A stretch of DNA of 5,984 nt, from positions 1-5,984 of the forward strand of contig CALAEB010000600.1 of the NCBI GenBank assembly GCA_937890875.1. Direction: 5' to 3'. Numbering within the stretch: the first letter of the stretch is position 1; each line of letters starts with the position of its first letter. This stretch comes from an uncultured Anaerolineaceae bacterium (GTDB lineage Bacteria; Chloroflexota; Anaerolineae; Anaerolineales; Anaerolineaceae). The position numbers and the translations under genes were made by a program. The notes under the pieces were generated by a model that saw only the letters and a program-made list of their open reading frames with translations, did no database searches and had not been told where the DNA came from. Below, one piece after another: positions 1-5,766 of the stretch.

Positions 1-151
1 TGTACACAGCCTTTCCCGCTGAATATTCTTTGACACTATTGAGCCAAATGAACCCGAATGCGATCGCCACGATCAGCGAGGCGTACATAAGCCCGATCAG
101 GATGTTCTGCAGCCTGTTTTCATTGCGTTTCTTTTTTGTGCGTGTGTGCAT
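1..151 (-). CDS. Putative class B-type sortase, N-terminal 50 residues (cut by window edge)
   Basis: ATG at 151-149 opens a frame that runs off the left edge, giving 50 residues. It begins with a very basic cytoplasmic stretch (MHTRTKKKRN), followed by a hydrophobic segment at about residues 17-37 (ILIGLMYASLIVAIAFGFIW), then NSVKEYSAGKAVY. This layout is that of a type II signal anchor. In class B sortases of Clostridia, a short basic tail, one N-terminal membrane helix and a following charged 'EY..G...Y' helix precede the catalytic domain. The catalytic His, Cys and Arg lie outside the window, so the assignment rests on the N-terminus and on the neighbour, which carries an SPQTG sorting signal. 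An in-frame TGA lies 9 nt upstream of the ATG, which excludes an earlier start nearby. The gene follows the adhesin stop by 65 nt on the same strand, so co-transcription is likely. It could instead be another small membrane protein such as a signal peptidase, which has a similar N-terminal anchor and is also found in pilin or adhesin loci. Confidence 0.55.
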   Translation of the reverse strand, partial: MHTRTKKKRNENRLQNILIGLMYASLIVAIAFGFIWLNSVKEYSAGKAVY

Positions 152-155
152 AATA

Positions 156-163
156 CTTCATCC
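156..163 (-). promoter_or_regulatory. Candidate ribosome-binding site of the sortase-like gene, partly inside a hairpin
   Basis: Read on the minus strand, GGATGAAG at 163-156 precedes the ATG at 151. The GGA core is 9 nt from the start codon, a normal spacing. No better purine-rich site is nearby. The first four bases (GGAT, 163-160) are the outermost bases of the distal arm of the inverted repeat at 160-200 and would be base-paired when the RNA hairpin forms. Confidence 0.45.
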
Positions 164-200
164 ACGCAGTTACGCGGGAACTCCGCGTAACTGCGTGGAT
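160..200. repeat. Perfect 18-bp inverted repeat (intergenic hairpin)
   Basis: The left arm at 160-177 (ATCCACGCAGTTACGCGG on the plus strand) is exactly reverse-complementary to the right arm at 183-200, with a 5-nt loop at 178-182. The stem is long, GC-rich and free of mismatches. It lies in the 65-nt gap between the adhesin stop codon and the sortase-like start. No T-run follows on either strand: GAAGTATT on minus and ATCCTTTG on plus. It is therefore not a classic intrinsic terminator. Possible roles are an RNA stabiliser for the 3' end of the long adhesin message, a partial attenuator or translational brake on the downstream gene, a protein-binding palindrome, or a dispersed genomic palindromic element. 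Confidence 0.9.
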
Positions 201-216
201 ATCCTTTGTCAAGATG

Positions 217-3200
217 TTATTTTTTCACAGGTTTTCTGTGCGGCAGCAAAAGAAACAGCCCGAACAATGTGAGGAACATGCCTCCGAAAATGAAGAATCC
301 GATCCTGCCGACGCGCAAGCTGTTATCGTCACCGGTTTGCGGAGATAAAACTGTGCCGCCGAAGAATCTGTTTTTCGAATTAATAAAATCGGCGATCTGG
401 GTTTCATCCGTGATGATCATGCCCTGTGTGCCATTGCTTTCTGTCTTGTATCCTTCCGCGGAATAGTCGGTTTCTGCCACCGTGTAAGCGGTATCTTTCG
501 GCAGGCCGGTGATCCTGATACTTTGGCCGTGAGCCAATCGAATGGTATCGCCGCTCCGGATGGTGCCGTCCGGAACACCCGATCCGGTGTAGGGATAGCT
601 GTCCGGCGCGCCGCTGAAGCTGACCGTGAATTCGAATTGCCTGGCCGGGTCGGCCGCATTGCCTTCAACGCGTTTACGAATACTCAGATTGCCGTACAGA
701 TTTTTCGTATTGACAAATTCTGCGACCTGTTCGCTGTCAGCGACAATCACACCCTGGTTGCCTGTGCTGGCAGTTAGGTACCTTTCGGCGGAATAATCGG
801 TTTCGGTCACCGTATAAGCAGTGTTCCACGGCAGCCCGGTGATGGTGATGCTCTGGCCGTGAGCCAGCCGGACAGTGTCGCCGCTCTGGATGGTGCTGTC
901 CGGAACGCCCGAGCCGGTGTAGGGATAACTGTCCGGTGCGCCGCTGAAGCTGACCGTGAATTCAAATTGCTTAGTGGGATCGGCCGAATTGCCTTCGACG
1001 CGTTTGCGGATGGTCAGGCTGCCGTACAGATTCTTTGTATTGATGAATTCCGCAGTCTGAGTCGCTTGGGCAACGATCGTGCCCTGATCGCCTGTGCTGG
1101 CAGTTGCGTATTTTTCAGCGGCGTAGTCGGTTTCTGTCACCGTGAAGGTTGCGTCCTTCGGCAAGCCGGTGATGGTGATGCTTTGACCGTGAGCCAGCCG
1201 AATGGTGTCGCCGCTTCGGATGGTGCCGTTCGGGACATCGCCCGAAGGGTATCCGATGTAAGAATAAGTATCCGGCGCGCCGCTGAAAGTGACCGTGAAT
1301 TCGAATTGTTTGGCCGGATCGGCCGCGTTGCCTTCGACGCGTTTGCGGATGGTCAGGCTGCCTACGGTGCTGTCCAGATAATTTTTAACCGTGATCAGGT
1401 TGGCGTCTGTGCCCGATCTTCCGTCCAGTGAAACAGTAAAGGTTGATCCGGTTTCGCTGACGGAAAGCGTATGCGGGGCACTGTCTCCGATATAACCTGA
1501 CGGCGGAGTAGTTTCACGCAGGATATACTGTCCTGTCGGTATTCCCCGGAAGGACAATTTCCCATCCGCTCCGGTCCTGCCTTGCCGGATTACGGTGGTA
1601 TTATCCAAAGCGTAAAGTGTAAACTCGGCTCCTGCTAACAATGTGCCCGGGCCGTCTGTCTTGGTGATCTGGATCCATCCGGCCCGCTGCATGGTGGCGC
1701 TTCCGTCCGCCTGCGTGATTACATAACTGGTGTCACCCGCTATCGGCGTAAAATCGGTGCCGGTCAGGTTTACCGTATTGGTAATTCGCCCGGGTTCACC
1801 GGTGATATCGGTGACATACTGGACGGAATATCCCTGATTTCCATCCGGAATCGTGAAGGTCAGCAGGCGCGTCTGCGGATCGTAGGAAACATTTTGCCCC
1901 AGGGCCAGTGTCACTTCACTGCCCTGCGTGGTGCTTCCATCCGGATTTAAGCGCATCGCGAACATGCTGATGTTTTTATTCCCATTTGGGTCCGTCAGCA
2001 GCAAATTCCCATACGCGTCCCGCCGCAGTTCAACCCCGTCCGGGATGGTGTCTTCCAGCTGCATGTGTTGGCGGGGTATACCTTGCGGTTTATATTCCAG
2101 CGTCCAGCGCAGTTCGCTTTGGGTGGATGCCAGCGAAGAATCGAGCGACTTGTTTAAAATCTGGCTGGTAATCGAAACTTGCTGCTTATCCTCTACCCCC
2201 GTCGGCCAGTTAACAAAGTTTAGGCCGGCGGTATTTTCTGCGATCGTGGTCCCGTTTTGGCTGAAGTATCTTTTCAGTGTTTCGGCATCCGGCTTGGCTT
2301 TGACCAGAATCACATAAGGCGCTTTTAGCTCTGTAAAGGTGAAGGTGACCGTTCCCGTCGTCGTGAAGTCTGCGTTCATTCCGCTCACGGCGGACAGCGG
2401 CCCGCTGTCCGCCGTGACGATTCCATTCGAAGTGTTTCCCGTTCCGGAAAAGATCAGATACTTTGCTCCTGACGGAAAAGCGACAAACTCCCAGCCCGCG
2501 GGCAGCGTATCCGTCAGCGTTGCTGTACCCAGGGCAGAGCCGGCGGCATTTACCGCGCCGGTCAGATCGGCGCCGTTGGCGTTGACGGATAAGCGGAAGA
2601 TGACAGATTGATCTACGTAATCAAACCCATCCGCCAGAGTTCCCGTGTGGTTATTCGCCCCGGTTATCGTATTCGGATCCGTCTCACGTTTCAGCATCCG
2701 CTTCTCCAGCGTTTTGCTGGTATAGGTTACATCATCCTCGGCTTCCATGATCAGTGTGGTCCCGTTGAAAAGGGAGGCCGTGTTCCACAGTTTCCCGCTG
2801 CTGTTGCCGGCAAAGATGGCCGGGTCCATGATCCGGCTCTTGAAGCTGAAAGTGCTTGGCGCCGTTTTGGACACGACAACCCTGATCAGGTCGGCGGCTG
2901 CTGTTCCATCTTGTTGATGAATGGTGATCACCTGGTGATCCAGCACAGTACCGGAAAAGCTGCCGCTATAGGACTGATTATTATGATTTTTTAACGAGGA
3001 TTTTAACCCGGCATCCAGATCCGTTTTCATTTTATCCAGCTCTGCAGCCGACAGACTCCCCTCTTTTACCGTGAGCGCGTAACCCGCCGGGAATCCGGAC
3101 CATGTATTGCCATAGACCAACAGATCATAAACCACAAGGTTGTCGGGAAATTTTGTTTGTCCTTTGGGGTCAACCGTGACCGTCCAGTTGATGGTTCCAT

Positions 3201-5766
3201 CCTGCAGATTGGCGGGGCTGCCGACTTTCGTGATTGCCGGGTAACCGATGCCCACGCCGATCCCACCGCTGCCGATGCCGTCGGCAGGTGAACCATCCCA
3301 ACGGATGGAGGCGCTGTTCGTATACGTGATTGTTCCCGCGGAATAATCCTGATCCGGCACTATGGCGGTGATACTCAACCGTATCTTGGCGTTAATGTCC
3401 CCAATCGTATACGCTCCGCCCGCGGGTTCGGAACCAAATGTACCTCCGGGAACATCAACCCAACTCCCCTGGCTGGGGTCAGTTATATCAGGAACCCACT
3501 CCTGCCACTTTGCGGATTGCCATGTCAGTCCCGCCGGTAATTGGTCGGTGATGACGACATTTTTGAGGTCAAGTCCTTCCGGGTTGGCAACGATGTTCCA
3601 GGTGATGGTACGGTTGGTGGGATCGTAAGTGCCGTCCGGTTTGAATCCGTCCGCCGCCTCGCCTGTTTTCTTGATCCATTCCGGCGTGGTAAAAGTAACT
3701 TCCGCACTGTCATCTTTTAGGAGCTCTTTTTTATCATTCAGTAGCTCAGCCGTATTCTGAATGGTTTGTGTATTCGAATTTTTATAATAGTCGGCGTCGC
3801 TGATTTTCGTTTTAAACCTGACGGTTTGCGGTCCGGTGGACCCTGTCGGGAAGGTGTAACTGATCGTATTTGTGGTACTGTCGATAACGGGCGTTACCGG
3901 TATTCCTCCTACTGTAAAAGAACCGGGATCGTACGCTCCAACGCTTGTTAAATTATCGGAAAATACATAGCCTGCCAGGTCCAATGCATCCTGGCCGTTT
4001 TCACCCTTTTTACCTTCAACGGTGACTTCCCATTCGATGGTGCGGTCCTGTAGATTGGCGGGGCTGGCGACTTTGGTGACCGTATATTCCTTCTTAACGG
4101 GCGGTACCCGGACTGTGAAAGTTTTATCCAGCACAGTGATCGTGACATCTTTTCCGTCATCACCCCCGTCGCTTCCGGCATATTCCAACTGAGCGGTAAG
4201 CTGCGCCTGCACATTTGACCAGCCACCGGTCGGAGAAAAGATCTCATCCTCACCGTCAAAATCAACATGGGCTTTGGCGGCAGGGGCAGGATCGTTGATC
4301 AAATCGACATGCCCTACCGTAATTTCGCCGCTTGCTGTCTTGAAAGATAATAGAAGATCATTTTCCGGGTTCACTAATTCCAAATCTTTGCTGATTTCGA
4401 AGTCCGCCCAGTCACCTTTAAGGACCGGGTTCGCCGGTTGCGGGTCATCAAACAGCACGGGAACGCCGAAGGTTATGGTTACTTCGATCGGTTTTTGGCT
4501 GTCGATGATATCACCCGGACCGATCACTACGCCATCCTGACGGATGATCACTGTTTTATTTGTCAGAGTGTCCGTTTTGTCTGAAGGTGCTGCCATCGGC
4601 GCGGCTGCCAGCATCACCATGGTTGACGGATCCTTCGTAGGGGCAGGATCGCTCTCAGGCAATGTCACCGTGTATTTTTTTTCGAGAATGGTAACGACCC
4701 GGTCACCTGTACCGGCGTCCACAGGCAGCGTGGCCTGGAAAACGCTGAAAACGGCTGCTCCGTCCGCTGCCGGGTTTTCCGTTTCGGCCTCGGCTTCATC
4801 GGGTGCATATTCCAGATCTGCCGAAAAACTGACCCGGATATTCTCGTGGCTGCCGTTGTAAAAACTGTCGTCTCCGTCGAACAGGACACGGGCGGACACA
4901 CCCGCGGAGTCGTCGTCGGTGAATTCCACCCGCCCGACATACTGTTCTCCTGACCACAACTCCTGAACGATGGGTTCCTTCTCCTCCTCTGCTGCAGAAA
5001 CGTCCGCTTCAGCCGGTTCAACAGTCTCTGCGGATGGATCTGGTGTCCCGGCGGGTTCTTCCTCCCGAACCAGTTTGAACACGTTGCTCAGCCGGAATGC
5101 CGCCATATCGCCTTTGAAGACCCGGTGCTCCTGGCCTGCCGTGAATCCTGTGTCGGAAGACAGTTCTCCCACGGCCATCGGCGTCTCTGTCTGCAGGAGC
5201 GGATCGAGGCCCCGCAGCGGGATTTCAAAGGAAACTTCTACTGAAACCGGGTCCCGGCTGTTCAGTTTGCCGTTTTCACTGATCTCAATTCCATTCTGGC
5301 AGACAACGCTTTGGATGTCGATCAGAATGTCCGTTTTATCGAAGCCCATGACTGACAGCGTTGGAAGCCCGTCCGGCAATGAATTTGGGTTCTCTGCTTC
5401 GGGCGTACTTGTCGCTGTGGCCGCCGGTTCGGTCAGTACCGGGCTGGTTTTTTCCGTTCCCGGCAGGACTGCCGGTATCTCCGCGGTGGACTCGGCAGGT
5501 GCCGGGTTATTCTCTTCCGTTCCTGGCATAGTTGGAGCCTCAGCGGTGGGCTCGAGTGGTGCTTCGTTGTTTTCTTTTATTTCCTGCGTAGCGGAGGTAT
5601 CGCCAGCCGATTCCGGCAGCGGCCCGGTATTCTCGTTCGGCGTATCAAAGTCAGCGTCGGAAGCTGCTTGTGCGGCGGCAGACAAGGATCTTATCGGAGA
5701 AAAGGCGCTCACCAGCAAAGTGAGTATTACAAAACCGATGATTACCAGATGATACTCTTTTTTCAT
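217..5766 (-). CDS. Giant LPXTG-type (SPQTG) cell-wall-anchored multidomain adhesin
   Basis: This 1,849-residue surface protein is predicted to be exported by Sec and covalently attached to peptidoglycan. Domains in order: signal peptide (1 to about 34); Pro/Glu/Thr/Ala-rich segment (36-135); two homologous adhesin-like domains (A1 141-371, A2 396-556); five beta-sandwich modules of the DUF11/collagen-adhesin type (about 557-1352); a SpaA/Cna-B domain (1364-1468); three tandem Spy0128/DUF5979-like repeats (1469-1801); and an SPQTG sorting signal (1808-1812) with hydrophobic anchor and basic tail. The only cysteine I see is C156, as expected for Gram-positive adhesins stabilised by Lys-Asn isopeptide bonds. 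The start at 5766 gives a good signal peptide. An in-frame TAA lies 11 codons upstream, and the next in-frame Met is residue 80. The gene ends in TAA at 219-217. Adhesion is inferred from the architecture, and the ligand is unknown. The downstream gene probably encodes its sortase. No frameshift or internal stop is seen. It could also be a backbone-independent stalk or matrix protein rather than a host adhesin. Confidence 0.93.
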   Translation of the reverse strand: MKKEYHLVIIGFVILTLLVSAFSPIRSLSAAAQAASDADFDTPNENTGPLPESAGDTSATQEIKENNEAPLEPTAEAPTMPGTEENNPAPAESTAEIPAVLPGTEKTSPVLTEPAATATSTPEAENPNSLPDGLPTLSVMGFDKTDILIDIQSVVCQNGIEISENGKLNSRDPVSVEVSFEIPLRGLDPLLQTETPMAVGELSSDTGFTAGQEHRVFKGDMAAFRLSNVFKLVREEEPAGTPDPSAETVEPAEADVSAAEEEKEPIVQELWSGEQYVGRVEFTDDDSAGVSARVLFDGDDSFYNGSHENIRVSFSADLEYAPDEAEAETENPAADGAAVFSVFQATLPVDAGTGDRVVTILEKKYTVTLPESDPAPTKDPSTMVMLAAAPMAAPSDKTDTLTNKTVIIRQDGVVIGPGDIIDSQKPIEVTITFGVPVLFDDPQPANPVLKGDWADFEISKDLELVNPENDLLLSFKTASGEITVGHVDLINDPAPAAKAHVDFDGEDEIFSPTGGWSNVQAQLTAQLEYAGSDGGDDGKDVTITVLDKTFTVRVPPVKKEYTVTKVASPANLQDRTIEWEVTVEGKKGENGQDALDLAGYVFSDNLTSVGAYDPGSFTVGGIPVTPVIDSTTNTISYTFPTGSTGPQTVRFKTKISDADYYKNSNTQTIQNTAELLNDKKELLKDDSAEVTFTTPEWIKKTGEAADGFKPDGTYDPTNRTITWNIVANPEGLDLKNVVITDQLPAGLTWQSAKWQEWVPDITDPSQGSWVDVPGGTFGSEPAGGAYTIGDINAKIRLSITAIVPDQDYSAGTITYTNSASIRWDGSPADGIGSGGIGVGIGYPAITKVGSPANLQDGTINWTVTVDPKGQTKFPDNLVVYDLLVYGNTWSGFPAGYALTVKEGSLSAAELDKMKTDLDAGLKSSLKNHNNQSYSGSFSGTVLDHQVITIHQQDGTAAADLIRVVVSKTAPSTFSFKSRIMDPAIFAGNSSGKLWNTASLFNGTTLIMEAEDDVTYTSKTLEKRMLKRETDPNTITGANNHTGTLADGFDYVDQSVIFRLSVNANGADLTGAVNAAGSALGTATLTDTLPAGWEFVAFPSGAKYLIFSGTGNTSNGIVTADSGPLSAVSGMNADFTTTGTVTFTFTELKAPYVILVKAKPDAETLKRYFSQNGTTIAENTAGLNFVNWPTGVEDKQQVSITSQILNKSLDSSLASTQSELRWTLEYKPQGIPRQHMQLEDTIPDGVELRRDAYGNLLLTDPNGNKNISMFAMRLNPDGSTTQGSEVTLALGQNVSYDPQTRLLTFTIPDGNQGYSVQYVTDITGEPGRITNTVNLTGTDFTPIAGDTSYVITQADGSATMQRAGWIQITKTDGPGTLLAGAEFTLYALDNTTVIRQGRTGADGKLSFRGIPTGQYILRETTPPSGYIGDSAPHTLSVSETGSTFTVSLDGRSGTDANLITVKNYLDSTVGSLTIRKRVEGNAADPAKQFEFTVTFSGAPDTYSYIGYPSGDVPNGTIRSGDTIRLAHGQSITITGLPKDATFTVTETDYAAEKYATASTGDQGTIVAQATQTAEFINTKNLYGSLTIRKRVEGNSADPTKQFEFTVSFSGAPDSYPYTGSGVPDSTIQSGDTVRLAHGQSITITGLPWNTAYTVTETDYSAERYLTASTGNQGVIVADSEQVAEFVNTKNLYGNLSIRKRVEGNAADPARQFEFTVSFSGAPDSYPYTGSGVPDGTIRSGDTIRLAHGQSIRITGLPKDTAYTVAETDYSAEGYKTESNGTQGMIITDETQIADFINSKNRFFGGTVLSPQTGDDNSLRVGRIGFFIFGGMFLTLFGLFLLLPHRKPVKK
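220..348 (-). other. SPQTG cell-wall sorting signal and membrane anchor (residues 1807-1849)
   Basis: The motif SPQTG (1808-1812) is followed by DDNSLRVGR, a hydrophobic helix at about 1824-1841 (IGFFIFGGMFLTLFGLFLLL) and the basic tail PHRKPVKK at the C-terminus. This is the standard tripartite sortase signal, with Ser instead of Leu at the first motif position. (S/P/N)PxTG signals are known substrates of class B sortases in Clostridia, for example in Clostridioides difficile. Cleavage is expected between T1811 and G1812. Confidence 0.92.
364..693 (-). repeat. C-terminal tandem repeat 3 (residues 1692-1801)
   Basis: This 110-residue unit begins GNLSIRKRVEGNAADP and ends DFINSKNRF, directly before the wall-sorting region. 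Predicted isopeptide residues are K1698, E1765 (TVAETDY) and N1796. It is the membrane-proximal unit and would be embedded in the cell wall in the anchored protein. Confidence 0.85.
694..1023 (-). repeat. C-terminal tandem repeat 2 (residues 1582-1691)
   Basis: This 110-residue unit begins GSLTIRKRVEGNSADP and ends EFVNTKNLY. Predicted isopeptide residues are K1588, E1655 and N1686. By eye alignment it matches repeat 3 at about 82 of 110 residues, with most differences in the last third. Confidence 0.85.
1024..1362 (-). repeat. C-terminal tandem repeat 1, Spy0128/DUF5979-like (residues 1469-1581)
   Basis: This is a 113-residue unit, the longest of three. It begins GSLTIRKRVEGN and ends EFINTKNLY. 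The Lys/Glu/Asn set typical of T-antigen-like isopeptide domains can be placed at K1475, E1545 (TVTETDY) and N1576. It has three extra residues (around GYPSGDVP) compared with repeats 2 and 3. Confidence 0.85.
1363..1677 (-). other. SpaA/Cna-B (prealbumin-like) isopeptide domain (residues 1364-1468)
   Basis: This domain has the hallmarks of the SpaA/Cna-B family. There is a first strand ITKTD with K1369, then AGAEFTLYAL, the TGADGKLSFRGIPTGQYIL block, RETTPPSGY with E1418, and a last strand ITVKNY with N1462. In this family the first-strand Lys and last-strand Asn form an intramolecular isopeptide bond promoted by the central Glu. All three residues are present in the expected places. It is a structural stalk domain, and no pilin-type cross-linking motif is evident. 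Confidence 0.88.
1711..4098 (-). other. Stack of five beta-sandwich modules, DUF11/collagen-adhesin type (residues 557-1352)
   Basis: Five units share a pattern: a Lys near the start, a 'tD.LP.G' strand in the middle, and an 'NtA.l' strand near the end. Approximate landmarks: module 1, K565, D604, N671 (QNTAEL); module 2, K699 or K700, D741 (ITDQLPAGL), N817 (TNSASI); module 3, K847, D881, N995 (WNTASL); module 4, K1022, D1086 (LTDTLPAGW), N1178 (ENTAGL); module 5, K1206, D1239 (LEDTIPDGV), N1330 (TNTVNL). Such Lys/Asp/Asn sets are the arrangement used for internal isopeptide bonds in collagen-adhesin folds, but assigning bond residues here is inference. Modules 1 and 3 are closest. A Gly/Ile-rich linker (829-842) separates modules 2 and 3. 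Module 3 has a probable helical insert at about 904-928. The role is probably a stalk and spacer, possibly with additional binding sites. Confidence 0.6.
4099..4581 (-). other. Adhesin-like domain A2 (residues 396-556), homologous to A1
   Basis: This is a second copy of the A1 fold without its acidic insertions. Matching blocks with A1 are DKTD at the start; IEVTITFGVPV with VSVEVSFEIPL; LKGDWADFEISKDLELV with FKGDMAAFRLSNVFKLV; VGHVDL with VGRVEF; VDFDGEDE with VLFDGDDS; LTAQLEYA with FSADLEYA; and VTITVLDKTFTVRVP with VVTILEKKYTVTLP. Order and spacing are conserved, so this is a duplication and not chance similarity. The function is inferred to be the same as A1, namely tip domain or ligand binding. 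Confidence 0.55.
4654..5346 (-). other. Adhesin-like domain A1 (residues 141-371)
   Basis: This region starts at DKTDILID and ends at YTVTLPE. Core patterns VSVEVSFEIPL, FKGDMAAFRLSNVFKLV, YVGRVEFTDDDSAG and VSFSADLEYA resemble the 'KGD...F.LP..L' and 'vG......dG...v.F' layout of the Ig-like ligand-binding domains of MSCRAMM adhesins. That resemblance is by eye only. Compared with A2 it carries extra acidic, Pro/Ala-rich stretches at about 235-268 and 322-340, probably surface loops. It holds the only cysteine I see in the protein (C156). Confidence 0.5.
5392..5634 (-). repeat. Degenerate about 20-residue Pro/Glu/Thr repeats behind the signal peptide
   Basis: Residues 45-125 can be laid out as four units of 20-21 residues. 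They start at residues 45 (ENTGPLPES), 65 (ENNEAPLEPTAEAP), 85 (ENNPAPAESTAEIP) and 106 (KTSPVLTEPAATA). The middle two are the clearest pair, both ending in PGTE. The segment is acidic and proline-rich, so it is probably extended and disordered. It would act as a spacer between the mature N-terminus and the first folded domain. The outer two units are weak and may only reflect biased composition. Confidence 0.55.
5665..5766 (-). other. Signal peptide of the adhesin (residues 1 to about 34)
   Basis: A short charged start (MKKEYH) is followed by a hydrophobic core at residues 7-22 (LVIIGFVILTLLVSAF) and an Ala/Ser-rich region with possible signal peptidase I sites at SLSA-A (about 30) or AAQA-A (about 34). 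No lipobox cysteine and no YSIRK motif are visible. The exact cleavage site is uncertain. Confidence 0.85.

Noticed and set aside
160..200. Hairpin as an intrinsic terminator
   Set aside because: The stem is strong but no T-run follows on either strand, so rho-independent termination is unlikely. It is kept only as an inverted repeat with possible RNA function.
207..212. Perfect TTGACA (-35 type) on the minus strand just after the adhesin stop
   Set aside because: At 16-18 nt spacing the sequence falls inside the GC-rich palindrome (TACGCG), with no usable -10 box, so a separate sortase promoter is not supported.
30..466. Two overlapping short plus-strand frames across the adhesin 3' end and the intergenic gap
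   Set aside because: They cross the hairpin and are opposite the sorting signal and the sortase-like N-terminus. There is no family resemblance and no credible ribosome-binding site.
364..1362. Regular repeats as a CRISPR array
   Set aside because: The units are 330-339 bp, in frame and coding, without short repeat-spacer structure.
859..1431. 190-residue plus-strand open frame with internal repetition
   Set aside because: Its repeats are simply the complement of the adhesin's tandem repeats. No ribosome-binding site or known protein pattern supports it.
4970..5752. 260-residue plus-strand open frame, Ser/Ala/Val-rich
   Set aside because: It lies wholly opposite the signal peptide, Pro/Glu stalk and A1 coding region. 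Its composition is what the complement of Pro/Glu/Thr/Ala codons yields. It has no recognisable domain, while the minus-strand frame has a coherent domain order.
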